Shown: in pieces, positions 11,201 to 22,800 of the stretch
How the letters are laid out: the number at the start of each line of letters is the position of its first letter
Position numbering within the stretch: position 1 is the stretch's first letter
Made by a program: the position numbers and the translations under genes
The notes under the pieces: generated by a model
What the model was told of the DNA's origin: nothing
What the model saw: the letters and a program-made list of their open reading frames with translations, nothing else
The model's database searches: none
From: Saccopteryx bilineata
Taxonomy: Eukaryota; Chordata; Mammalia; Chiroptera; Emballonuridae
DNA length: 64,000 nt
NCBI RefSeq assembly: GCF_036850765.1
Contig: NC_089498.1
Location: forward strand, 72,084,305 to 72,148,304
Reading direction: 5' to 3'

Positions 11201-14200
11201 CCAGAGCCTGGCCTGAGGGAAACACCAGCACTGCGCACCCACAGCCTGGCCTGAATTGAGGGAAACGCTAGCACTGAGAACCCACAGCCTGACCTGAGGG
11301 AAACACCAGCACTGACCACCCACAGCCTGGCCTGTGGGAAACACCAGCACTGAGCACCCACAGCCTGGCCTGACCTGAGGGAAACGCCAGCATTGAGAAC
11401 CCACAACCTGACCTGAGGAAATGCCTGCACTGAGCACCCACAGCCTGGCCTGAGGGAAACACCAGCACTGAGCACCCACAGCCTGACCTGAGGGAAACGC
11501 CAGCACTGAGCACCCACAGCCTGGCCTGAGGAAAACACCAGCACTGAGCACCCACAACCTGACCTGACCTGAGGGAGGCACCAGCACTGAGCACCCACAG
11601 CCTGGACTGACCTGAGGGAAACGCCAGCACTGAGCACACACAGCCTGGCCTGACCTGAGGGAAACACCAGCACTGAGCACCCACAGCCTGACCTGATGGA
11701 AACACCAGCACGGAGCACCCACAGCCTGACCTGACGGAAACGGCCGCACTGAGCACCCACAGCCTGGCCTGAGGAAAACACCAGCACTGAGCACCCACAA
11801 CCTGACCTGACCTGAGGGAGGCACCAGCACTGAGCACCCACAGCCTGACCTAACCTGAGGGAAACGCCAGCACTGAGCACACACAGCCTGGCCTGACCTG
11901 AGGGAAACACCAGCACTGAGGACCCACAGTCTGACCTGATGGAAACACCAGCACGGAGCACCCACAGCCTGACCTGACGGAAACGGCAGCACTGAGCACC
12001 CACAGCCCGGCCTGAGGGAAACACCAGCACTGAGCACCCACAGCCTGGTCTGAGGGAAACACCAGCACTGAGCACCCACAGCCTGGCCTGACCTGAGGGA
12101 AACACAGCAGCACTGCGCCCCACAGCCTGGCCTGACCTGAGGGAAACGCTAGCACTGAGAACCAACAGCCTTACCTGATGGAAACACCAGCACTGAGCAC
12201 CCACAGCCCGGCCTGAGGGAAACACCAGCACTGAGCACCCACAGCCTAACCTGAGGGAAACACCAGCACTGAGCACCCACAGCCTGACCTGACCTGAGGG
12301 AAACACCAGAACTGAGCACCCACAGCTTGGCCTGAGGGAAACACCAGCACTGAGCACCCACAGCCTGACCTGAGGGAAACACCAGCACTGAGCACCCACA
12401 GCCTGGCCTGAGGGAAACACCAGCAGTGAGCACCCACAGCCTGGCCTGACCTGAGGGAAACACAGCAGCACTGCGCCCCACAGCCTGGCCTGACCTGAGG
12501 GAAACGCTAGCACTGAGAACCAACAGCCTTACCTGATGGAAACACCAGCACTGAGCACCCACAGCCTGGCCTGAGGGAAACACCAGCACTGAACACCCAC
12601 AGCCTGACCTGAGAGAAACACCAGCACTGAGCACCCACAGCCTGACATGACCTGAGGGAACCACCAGCACTGAGCACCCACAGCCTGACCTGACCTGAGA
12701 GAAACACCAGCACTGAGCACCCACAGCCTGGCCTGACCTGAGTGAAACACCAGCACTGAGCACCCACAGCCTGGCCTGACATGAGTGAAACACCAGCACT
12801 GAGCACCCACAGCCTGGCCTGACCTGAGTGAAACACCAGCACTGAGCACCCACAGCCTGGCCTGACCTGAGTGAAACACCAGCACTGAGAACCCACAGCC
12901 TGACCTGACTTGAGGGAAACACCAGCACTGAGCACCCACAGCCTGACCTGAGGGAAACACCAGCACTGAGCACCCACAGCCTGACCTGAGGGAAACGCCA
13001 GCACTGAGCACCCACAGCCTGGCCTGAGGGAAACACCAGCACTGAGCACCCACAGCCTGACCTGAGGGAAACACCAGCCCTGAGCACCCACAGCCTGACC
13101 TGAGGGAAACACCAGCACGGAGTACCCACAGCCTGACCTGACAGAAACGGCAGCACTGAGCACCCACAGCCCGGCCTGAGGGAAACACCAGCACTGAGCA
13201 CCCACAGCCTGACCTGAGGGAAACACCAGCACTGAGCACCCACAGCCTGACCTGACCTGAGGGAAACACCAGCACTGAGCACCCACAGCCTGGCCTGAGG
13301 GAAACACCAGCACTGAGCACCCACAGCCTGGCCTTAGGGAAACGCCAGCACTGAGCACCCACAGCCTGACCTGAGGGAAACGCCAGCACTGAGCACCCAC
13401 AGCCTGACCTCAGGGAAACACCAGCACTGAGCACCCACAGCCTGACCTTAGGGAAACGCCAGCACTGAGCACCCACAGCCTGACCTGAGGAAAATGCCTG
13501 TACTGAGCACCCACAGCCTGGCCTGAGGGAAACACCAGCACTGAGCACCCACAGCCTGACCTGAGGGAAATACCAGCACTGAGCACCCACAGCCTGGCCT
13601 GAGGCAAACAACAGCACTGAGCACCCACAGCCTGACCTGACCTGAGGGAAACACCAGCACTGAGCACCCACAGCCTGGCCTCAACTGAGGGAAACGCTAG
13701 CACTGAGAACCCACAGCCTGACCTGAGGGAAACACCAGCACTGACCACCCACAGCCTGGCCTGTGGGAAACACCAGCACTGAGCACCCACAGCCTGGCCT
13801 GACCTGAGGGAAACGCCAGCATTGAGAACCCACAGCCTGACCTGAGAAAAACGCCAGCACTGAGCACCCACAGCCTGGCCTGACCTGAGGGAAACGCCAG
13901 CATTGAGAACCCACAGCCTGACCTGAGGAAAATGCCTTCACTGTGCACCCACAGCCTGGCCTGAGGGAAACACCAGCACTGAGCACCCACAGCCTGACCT
14001 GAGGGAAACGCCAGCACTGAGCACCCACAGCCTGGCCTGAGGAAAACACCAGCACTGAGCACCCACAGCCTGGCCTGAGGAAAACACCAGCACTGAGCAC
14101 CCACAACCTGACCTGACCTGAGGGAGGCACCAGCACTGAGCACCCACAGCCTGACCTGAGGGAAGCACCAGCACTGAGCAACCACAGCCTGGCCTGAGGG

Positions 14201-17200
14201 AAACACCAGCACTGAGCAACCACAGCCTGACCTGAGGGAAACGCCAGCACTGAGAACCCACAGCCTGACATGAGGGAAACGCCAGCACTGAGCACCCACA
14301 GCCTGGCCTGAGGGAAACACCAGCACTGAGCACCCACAGACTGACCTGAGGGAAACGCCAACACTGAGCACCCACTGCCTGGCCTGAGGGAAACACCAGC
14401 ACTGAGCACCCACAGCCTGGCCTGAGGGAAACACCAGCACTGAGCACCCACAGCCTGGCCTGAGGGAAACACCAGCACTGAGCACCCACAGCCTGGCCTG
14501 AGGGAAACACCAGCACTGAGCACCCACAGCCTGACCTGAGGGAAACACCAGCACTGAGCACCCAGAGCCTGGCCTGAGGGAAACACCAGCAGTGAGCACC
14601 CACAGCCTGGCCTGACCTGAGGGAAACACAGCAGCACTGCGCCCCACAGCCTGGCCTGACCTGAGGGAAACGCTAGCACTGAGAACCAACAGCCTTACCT
14701 GATGGAAACACCAGCACTGAGCACCCACAGCCTGGCCTGAGGGAAACACCAGCACTGAGCACCCACAGCCTGACCTGTGAAAAACGCCAGCACTGAGCAC
14801 CCACAGCCTGCCCTGACCTGAGAGAAACACCAGCACTGAGCACCCACAGCCTGACCTGACCTGAGAGAAACACCAGCACTGAGCACCCACAGCCTGGCCT
14901 GACCTGAGTGAAACACCAGCACTGAGCACCCACAGCCTGGCCTGACATGAGTCAAACACCACCACTGAGCACCCACAGCCTGGCCTGACCTGAGTGAAAC
15001 ACCAGCACTGAGCACCCACAGCCTGGCCTGACCTGAGTGAAACACCAGCACTGAGAACCCACAGCCTGACCTGACTTGAGGGAAACACCAGCACTGAGCA
15101 CCCACAGCCTGACCTGAGGGAAACGCCAGCACTGAGCACCCACAGCCTGGCCTGAGGAAAACACCAGCACTGAGCACCCACAGCCTGACCTGAGGGAAAC
15201 ACCAGCACTGAGCACCCACAGCCTGACCTGAGGGAAACGCCAGCACTGAGCACCCACAGCCTGGCCTGAGGGAAACACCAGCACTGAGCACCCACAGCCT
15301 GACCTGAGGGAAACACCAGCCCTGAGCACCCACAGCCTGACCTGAGGGAAACACCAGCACGGAGCACCCACAGCCTGACCTGACAGAAACGGCAGCACTG
15401 AGCACCCACAGCCCAGCCTGAGGGAAACACCAGCACTGAGCACCCACAGCCTGACCTGAGGGAAACACCAGCACTGAGCACCCACAGCCTGACCTGACCT
15501 GAGGGAAACACCAGAACTGAGCACCCACAGCCTGGCCTGAGGGAAACACCAGCACTGAGCACCCACAGCCTGGCCTTAGGGAAACGCCAGCACTGAGCAC
15601 CCACAGCCTGACCTTAGGGAAACGCCAGCACTGAGCACCCACAGCCTGACCTGAGGGAAACACCAGCACTGAGCACCCACAGCCTGACCTTAGGGAAACG
15701 CCAGCACTGAGCACCCACAGCCTGACCTGAGGAAAATGCCTGCACTGAGCACCCACAGCCTGGCCTGAGGGAAACACCAGCACTGAGCACTCACAGCCTG
15801 ACCTGAGGGAAACATCAGCACTGAGCGCCCACAGCCTGGCCTGAGGGAAACAACAGCACTGAGCACCCACAGCCTGGCCTGACCTGAGGGAGACACCAGC
15901 ACTGAGCACCCACAGCCTGACCTGACCTGAGGGAAACACCCGCACTGAGCACCCACAGCCTGACCTGACCTGAGGGAAACACCAGCACTGACCACCCACA
16001 GCCTGACCTGACCTGAGGGAAACACCAGCACTGAGCACCCACAGCCTGACCTGACCTGAGGGAAACACCAGCACTGACCACCCACAGCCTGACCTGAGAA
16101 AAACGCCAGCACTGAGCACCCACAGCCTGGCCTGAGGGAAACACCAGCACTGAGCACCCACAGCCTGGCCTGCGGGAAACACCAGCACTGAGCACCCACA
16201 GCCTGACCTGAGGGAAACGCCAGCACTGAGAACCCACAGCCTGACCTGAGGAAAATGCCTGCACTGAGCACCCACAGCCTGGCCTGAGGGAAACACCAGC
16301 ACTGAGCACCCACATTCTGACCTGAGGGAAACGCCAGCACTGAGCACCCACAGCCTGGCCTGAAGAAAACACCAGCACTGAGCACCCACAACCTGACCTG
16401 ATGGAAACGCCAGCACTGAGCACCCATACCTGACCTGAGGGAAACGCCAGCACTGAGCAGCCACAGCCTGACCTGACCTGAGGGAAACACCAGCACTGAG
16501 CACCCACAGCCTGACCTGACCTGAGGGAAACACCACACTGAGCACCCACAGCCTGACCTGACCTGAGGGAAACACCAGCACTGAGCACCTACAGCCTGAC
16601 CTGACCTGAGGGGAACCCCAGCACTGAGCACCCACAGCCTGGCCTGACCTTAGGGAAACAGCAGTACTGAGCACCCACAGCCTGACCTGAGGGAAACGCC
16701 AGCACTGAGCACCCACAGCCTGGCCTGACCTGAGGGACACAGCAGTACTGAGCACCCACAGCCTGGCCTGAGAGAAACACCAGCACTGAGCACCCACAGC
16801 CTGACCGGAGGGAAACACCAGCACTGAGCACCCACAACCCGGCCTGAGGGAAACGCCATCACTGAGCACCCACAGCCTGGCCTGAGGGAAACGCCATCAC
16901 TGAGCACCCACAGCCTGGCCTGAGGGAAACGCCAGCACTGAGCACCCACAACTTGACCTGAGGGAAACACCAGCACTGAGCACCCACAGCCTGGCCTGAG
17001 GGAAACACCAGCACTGAGCACCCACAGCCTGGCCTGAGTGAAACACCAGCAGTGAGCACCCACAGCCTGACCTGACCTGAGGGAAACACCAGCACTGAGC
17101 ACCCACAGCCTGGCCTGAGGGAAACACCAGCACTGAGCACCCACAGCCTGTACTGACCTGAGAGAAACGCCAGCACTGAGCACCCGCAGCCTGACCTGAG

Positions 17201-17236
17201 GGAAACCCCAGCACTGAGCACCCACAGCCTGGCCTG
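5256..17236. repeat. 12-kb minisatellite, 38-43-bp units, about 300 copies
   Basis: One uninterrupted tandem array. A typical unit is 8766-8803 (38 bp): CTGAGGGAAAC, then CCAGCACTGAGCACCC, then ACAGCCTGAC. Frequent variants add 5 bp (CTGACCTGACCTGAGGG, 43 bp), lose 1 bp (CCTGCCTGAGGG), swap CCTGAC for CCTGGC or CCCGGC, or lose a few bases (GAAAGGAGCACTG). About 300 units follows from length divided by ~40 bp; it is not a count. The minus strand has no stop codon in any frame of the consensus. Since 38 is not a multiple of 3, each frame cycles through all three unit frames, giving minus-strand open frames of up to 724 codons with no coding meaning. The plus-strand unit contains TGA. No spacers or mobile-element borders are seen. 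The reference length could be collapsed or expanded by assembly. Confidence 0.98.
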
Positions 17237-17288
17237 CCGGCATGCCTGCAGTGAAGCTGCTCTGCGGGAATCACCAACGACCTCAAAT

Positions 17289-17314
17289 GCATGAATGAAT
17301 GAATGAATGAATGA
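17289..17314. repeat. (GAAT)n microsatellite
   Basis: A short run of ATGAATGAATGAATGAATG just outside the right edge of the minisatellite. Confidence 0.85.
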
Positions 17315-18040
17315 GCTAACATACTAACAGAAACAGGCCGAGGGAGGCTCCGTGGTGCCTCAAGGGCACATGCTTAGGATTCTCAGGCCCCTCCTCATAA
17401 TCAGGCTGCCCAGCCCCACCCCAGCCTTTATGCAGATTTTGACTACTCCTTGTCCTTTTCTCTTTTTGTACTTTTCTACATTTGAGTTCAGAGTCTCTCT
17501 GGGAGTCATGTGGAGGCCTGAATTACTGTTCCCATTTGTCACTGCAACACCCAGAAGTCATTCGTCTCACGAGTGGCAGAGCTGATGCAGTGATGCAGTT
17601 TCTCCCTAGTCAGTTACTCTGAGCAGCGCTGGTGTCTGCACGCCCTGTCCCCCAGCACCACACCGGGCCGTGGAACTGCAGGGTGTTTCTGGAGGGGAGC
17701 CTTGGGAACCCACCAGTCTCTCCATTGTACCTCCTTCCCCAGCTGTCATTTTAGTGTCACACATGCAGATCTCCATGGTTGACTCAATAAGGGATTGTAG
17801 GTGTAAGGGGCTTGTGGCCTCAGGGGAGAGGAGAGTAAAGAACTTCCCAGGAAGGAGAGGCTAGTGGGTAGGATCTTCTCCCATGTTTGTGATTAACCAT
17901 CAGTGCCACCCAGAGGCACTTCTGTAGTGGGTTCTTGGTGCCTACCTGTCTCCTGAGTTTTGGGAGCTCAGAGGCAGGAATAAAACAGCAGTCTCCAGCC
18001 TAGTGAGGGCTACCTACACCTTTGCCAGCTGTAGCCCACA
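17315..18040. other. Intergenic, no feature seen
   Basis: Right flank of the minisatellite. Short open frames only, none with a recognisable domain. Confidence 0.4.
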
Positions 18041-18044
18041 CTGC

Positions 18045-18200
18045 TCATTCCATCACTCAATGTGCACTTAACAAGCACTCATGGGGCAGCTGCTGCACGT
18101 CAGGCCCTGTGCTGGGCTTCAGTGCCTTTGGTCAGTCCAGGTCCCTGGCCACTTCTTTAAGCATCATGCACCGGGGCAAGGCTGGCCTCATGGGGGAGGC
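18045..18200 (-). repeat. L2 LINE 3'-end fragment
   Basis: 'CTCAATGTGCACTTAACAAG' followed by 'TCAGGCCCTGTGCTGGGCTT' resembles the minus-strand L2 end ('..gagcacctactatgtgccaggcactgtgctaggc..'). Confidence 0.45.
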
Positions 18201-18396
18201 CCCCACCAAGAGGATGATAGTTAAATTGCATTGATCCCTATAGTTGAAGAGATTTCTTACTGGTACCCTGAGTTCTTCCAGACTGAAGCCTAGAGTTCTT
18301 TGACTATAAATGTGTACAGGAAGGGAATCTTGGAAGGTCTAGGAGGTCCTGGAAGAAAGAGACCAGGGGAAGAGCTAATGTTTCACCAGAGACACA

Positions 18397-18404
18397 GCAT
18401 AGAG
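18397..18404. repeat. Left 8-bp target-site duplication of hAT element
   Basis: GCATAGAG, repeated exactly at 18689-18696. Confidence 0.9.
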
Positions 18405-18688
18405 CAAGGGTCTCAAACTCAACTCAGCATGTGGGCCGCAGAGCAAAATCACAGCCATTCGGCAGGCCGCACTAGGTCTACAAAAGGCAACTGTTATGCA
18501 ACACTTTTCAGTGTCACAAAACGACCAGAAACTGTAGTTCACATCACAACTGCTGTTAACTAAGCTAATATCTAGCTAGGATGCTAGAGAAATGAAAAAT
18601 ACAAGTAGGCCCCTAGGCTTACTTAATTTTATCCAAAATATTTTGAACTTCGTGGATTAGTCTGCGGGCCGCGAGTTTGAGACCCCTG
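18405..18688. mobile_element. Non-autonomous hAT-type DNA transposon (284 bp)
   Basis: The left terminus reads CAAGGGTCTCAAACTC. The right terminus reads GAGTTTGAGACCCCTG, the inverted complement of CAGGGGTCTCAAACTC. The subterminal parts contain GGGCCGC on both sides. The element is bracketed by exact 8-bp duplications (GCATAGAG), the length typical of hAT transposition. It is far too short to encode a transposase, so it is a deletion derivative moved in trans. One mismatch (CAAGGG against CAGGGG) and some drift in the left subterminal region show it is no longer pristine. Confidence 0.88.
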
Positions 18689-18696
18689 GCATAGAG
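18689..18696. repeat. Right 8-bp target-site duplication of hAT element
   Basis: GCATAGAG, identical to 18397-18404. Confidence 0.9.
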
Positions 18697-18699
18697 GGT

Positions 18700-18930
18700 A
18701 GGAAAGTGCTCTTTGCAGTCAGACAGCCTGGGCTCAAACCATAGATCCATGTAGACTTAAGTGAGTTCCTGAGCCATGCCAAGCTTCAGTTTCCTCATCC
18801 ATAAAATGGAGACAATAAGAGTACCTATATCAAAGGACTGCTGTGAGCCTAAACTGAGCTAACACACACAAGTGCTGGGTTTAATGTCTGGCACATATTG
18901 AGGGCTGGAAAAATAGGAGCTGTTATTATT
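18700..18930 (+). repeat. MIR SINE, nearly full core
   Basis: 'GTCAGACAGCCTGGGCTCAA', 'CTTCAGTTTCCTCATCCATA', 'AAAATGGAGACAATAAGAGT' and 'TGTCTGGCACATATTGAGGG' appear in MIR order on the plus strand. The hAT element inserted right beside its 5' side. Confidence 0.85.
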
Positions 18931-19009
18931 CCATAGGAATGCAAGAAATACTCTAACCACAGTACTATCACCAGCTATCAAAGGTGGAGGCACCCTCTAG
19001 AGCAGTTCT

Positions 19010-19110
19010 TTCAACAAGGCCATTTGACAAAATAGAAGACTGAGGCCCAGATATGGGAAGTGACTTGCCTAAGGTCATGTAGACAACTGGTAATAAAAAG
19101 CGAAGTTGGT
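19010..19110 (-). repeat. MIR fragment
   Basis: 'AGACTGAGGCCCAGATATGG' then 'GTGACTTGCCTAAGGTCATG' is the minus-strand MIR core. Confidence 0.65.
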
Positions 19111-19835
19111 GCCAACCCCCAGTTTTCTGACTGCCTGATTGGTGCCCTCTCCCTGTCTTCTGCCCAGCTTTCTTGGTGGAGTACACTTAAAAAGCTCCTT
19201 AAATCCCTGTCCTAGGCCTCCTTCCTCCAGCTCCTGCCACACAAGGATATTGATAGGCTTCAAGAATTTCACCCATCAAGAATTTCAGAGCTGGTTCCCA
19301 AGGGGGCCCGGCATGTGCAGAGATGCCTCTCCAGGCCCTGGAGCTGGGAGTGACATCAGTGGGACACAAACATCAAGGAGCAGCAGGCCCCCATTCCCCC
19401 TTGAACCCTGGTTCCCACTCCTTTCCCAGAATGCCTCTGGCCCATCCCTATGGCTGTCTGTGCTGGGTTCTGGGGGGCCTTGGGGGAGCCATTGGGCCTT
19501 TAGCACCTGAGAACAAGTTCCCCTCCTGAAACCAGGCTGTGGAAGCTGACCCACAGTCTGGGGTCTTGACTGGGGGTCCCATCACAGGGCATTTGCCTTC
19601 ACAGGGAGGCAGGGGTGCAGATGAAACATCCCTGCTTACATCTAGAGTCGTGTCTCTGGCTTGATCCGCTTCCTCCTACCTCACCTTCGTACCACTCTTC
19701 TCTTGTCACTACTTCATATTTGTCAAAATCTTAGCACAGTGACACGAAGTTCACACATGTGACCCAAGAAAGAACAGGAGGAAACTGTGGTTACTGTTGA
19801 GCTGGCCCACAGGACGCAGGGAAGTCACCTCACTG
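19111..19835. other. Intergenic, no feature seen
   Basis: Nothing with gene, RNA or repeat support beyond short open frames. Confidence 0.35.
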
Positions 19836-19839
19836 TGTC

Positions 19840-19960
19840 GTGGAGCCACTAGCCTTGAATGTTGGTCTAAGCTTGGCCACAATTCCTGTGCGACCATGGG
19901 CAAGTCATAGCTACATTCTGGGTTGTTTGTCCATCCATAACTCCTTTAAGGGCTCTTTCA
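19840..19960 (+). repeat. MIR fragment
   Basis: 'CTGTGCGACCATGGGCAAGT' matches the conserved MIR segment 'TGTGTGACCTTGGGCAAGT'. Confidence 0.5.
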
Positions 19961-20094
19961 GGTCTGATAGTTGCATGTCCTTTATGATACCTACCAGGAA
20001 GGCTTAATTGATAACCAAATCCTAAGCATTCACATGTACTATGCAACTACTAAGTGCTCAGAGCTTTGCCTTGGCCTTCTGGAAAGATAGCACT

Positions 20095-20540
20095 CAGCTA
20101 GCTATTGCCATGATAATGCCACATAACAAACAACCCCAAAACTCAATTACTATGTATTCTCAGAGAGGTTGGCGGAGGTTCAGCTGATCTAGGCTGTCCT
20201 GCTTCTCACTGTAGGTCTGTGGTCAGCTGAGGAGGTTCAGTACCTTGACTCTCTCGTCCTCCTAAAATAAGGGGTGGTTGGGTCATGTTCTTCTCATAGC
20301 AGTGACAGGGGTGTAAGATGGAAGCAGAAACCCATGAAGACTCCTAAGGAGCATGGTCTTGCCCGAAATGAAAAGGCAGAGAAACTTGTTCCACCATGAA
20401 GAGGCCATAGTGGGGCACGGCTGCCCAGAAGGGTGAGGACTTGAAGCCTATCACCCAATCCACTCCAACAGGAACAATTCAGCCTCTTTTAATAGGAAAG
20501 TTAAACTGTTCTTTCCCACCCTCTGTCTATTACAGTACAA
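20095..20540. repeat. Old eutherian dispersed repeat (LTR-like), family not named
   Basis: 'ACATAACAAACAACCCCAAA' and 'GGTTCAGCTGATCTAGGC' recall a common eutherian repeat of the type 'taacaaaccaccccaaaactta .. gctcagctgg', probably an ERVL/MaLR-type LTR. A related copy lies at 26870-27440. I cannot name the subfamily by eye. Confidence 0.45.
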
Positions 20541-21445
20541 AGGACTGGATATGAGCGTTTTCCTCACTTTCTCATTTGAGGACTGGCAGTTTGAGTATTA
20601 AGTTCTCCCTGTCATCAAGCAAAAGAAGCTAGTTTCTCAGTTCCAGGGGTCGAATGAGTCATAAGGTAAAAGAACCAGAAGAGAATAGAGTCTAAGAGCA
20701 GGTGCGGGTGGGACAGGGACTCCCCCAGAGTCAGGTGGGGTTGGGAGAAAAGTATGAATGAGAGGAAGTTTGGGGCCTAAGTGTGAGGAAGGTACCAAAA
20801 GGAATCAGGTGAGGTGACATGGCAAGAGACCTCACTGAAGAGCCATGTTTGAGGGTCCAGGAGCTGCAGGGATCTGAGCCACCACCTGTCAACCAAATAG
20901 CAAGAATTCCCATAGTACATGCACAGCCAACACTACTAGACCCATGACTTCACTTTATTCCCTATGAACTAACCCTCAGGCCAAAGAGAAACCACCACCC
21001 AGGCCGCCGGGCTTCCCTGAGCCCCTGCCTGGTGGCCCTGTGTAACACTGCCGAGACCCACCCCAGGGGACTCATAAGCAGGTGTGCCATCAGTTTTGGT
21101 TCTAAAATAAGAGAAAAAGTGGTGTCCCACAATCCATATGCCAGAAGTTGTCTTATCATCTGGTCCAAGGTGATTAACCTGTCCACAAGGTGCCCCCAGG
21201 CCCCACTAATAGGAGGAACCCAGAAAGGCAGGCAGAGGCACAGCCCTTACCTGCTCAGTCGTTCCCAAATAAGAAAACTAACCTACATTCAGGAAGTATT
21301 TTTTTTAAAGCCACATCAAAAAGAGCATGTCAGCTGAGAAACAGAAGACCTTCCACAAGGCATGAGTGATCACCAGAGTACCAGAGAACCAGCATTGCTA
21401 GAAGCATCCGGAATGTACAAGGATGGAGACATGACTGCATTGAGT
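20541..21445. other. Intergenic, no feature seen
   Basis: Unique-looking sequence with short open frames only. Confidence 0.35.
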
Positions 21446-21449
21446 TCTG

Positions 21450-21560
21450 GGCAGTCGCCCGTTTGTTTGTTCAGCATCTACCACCTGCCAGGCTCTGTAG
21501 CAGGCGCCCGGGAGACAACACTGAGACCAGGTTTCTTCTCTTAAGGCCTTCACAATCTTA
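21450..21560 (-). repeat. L2 fragment
   Basis: 'TCAGCATCTACCACCTGCCA', 'GGCTCTGTAGCAGGCGCC' and 'CTCTTAAGGCCTTCACAATC' follow the minus-strand L2 3' end. Confidence 0.45.
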
Positions 21561-22195
21561 AAAATATCTGAAGAGGCTTCATGGGAGGGAAGGGATTTCA
21601 TCTACATTGTAAAGAATAGGTAGAAAATCTGAGGTAACCCTGGAGGAAGTGGGTGCTTTCCGGGCAGTAAAAAGCAATCCCTGGAAGGAGAGACAAACTT
21701 CCTTCTCCAGGAAGCTTGGCTTGTAAGAGTTCCGCAGGAGGGGGTGATGGATAGTCAACAGGAGTGACTCACTAATAGTGGAAGTTTGAAAAGGGTGGCA
21801 ACTGGGGAAGAAGGGACTGTCAGACACCCACAAAGTCCCCCACATCCACAGCCATCCCCTCGTGGGTGCTCGAGGCCCAGCCTGACTTTCACGCCTGGAA
21901 ACGTTTCCCAGCAGCTTCCCAGGTTCATGCCAGGCTCTTTCCACGTGTTTTCTTCCTAAGCCATGATCCTTTGCTTCTGGAAACATAATACCCCTTCCGA
22001 GAGAAACGCTATGGAAACCTCACCACAAATACACTCTCGTCCCTGATTGTACTAATTAAAAGGAAAGCGTTGGTGGAAAAATGATTTTAAGGAAACACAG
22101 TTTTACTATTTTTAAGTTAATCCACTTACTCGAGTGAGCTAACCACTATGCATTTGATAATACAGTAGAGGATGTGTAGTAAGGGGTTTATTGGG
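21561..22195. other. Intergenic, no feature seen
   Basis: No coding or repeat signature that I can support. Confidence 0.35.
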
Positions 22196-22199
22196 TGAT

Positions 22200-22800
22200 T
22201 TGTTCAGTCGTTAAACATTTTCTGCACGGCCACTATGGGGCAGAGGCTGAGGAGTCAAGTCCGGGGAAGTCTCAGAGTCTGCCCTCGGGGAACCGAGTCC
22301 GGGCAGGCAGACACATACACCCATGCTTTGAAGCAAAGTGGCAGGTTTGGTAAGGGCGATGTGCACGAAGATTACTGGAGCACAGAAAAGGGTAACCGTA
22401 CAAGAGCGGAAGTTGGGGTCACCAAGGAGAATTTCTAGAGGGAAGCAAAGGGACCCCTGCTCGGGTAGGGTGAATAAGTACTTGCCAGAGAAAAGCTGGG
22501 GGGTGGGATAGACTCAGCAAGGGCATCTCTCAGGCAGGGCACGGCAGGCATGAAGGCCCACGGTGGGGGGAGAAGCAGGGTGACCAGAGAAAAACAGCAC
22601 AAGTGTGTGTTGCTGGGGTGTGATGTGAAAACGGGGAGCAGCAGGACAGGAGCTGGGGCTGGAGTGGTCAGGAGGAGCCCGACCCCAGGGGCCAGGAAGC
22701 TTTGGTGAGGGTCTAGACTTCATCATGTACACCAGTGCAGGGCACAGCAGGGTTCTGAGCAGGGAAGTGATACAGATAAATCTGTTTCAGAAGGAAAAGA
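22200..22800 (-). repeat. L2 LINE relic
   Basis: 'TTCAGTCGTTAAACATTTTC', 'GGGGCAGAGGCTGAGGAGTC' and 'TGCCCTCGGGGAACC' read like a minus-strand L2 3' end. They continue into the 'ggaggccagggaggagcc'-type internal text near 22560-22800. Highly diverged. Confidence 0.5.

Noticed and set aside
5256..17236. CRISPR-like array or Cys-rich repetitive protein genes
   Set aside because: Units are contiguous with no unique spacers, and the organism is a mammal. The open frames are a side effect of a stop-free repeat read in all frames.
5256..17236. Chi-like recombination core (GCTGGTGT on the minus strand)
   Set aside because: Seven of eight bases match bacterial Chi, but the short match has no established meaning in mammals.
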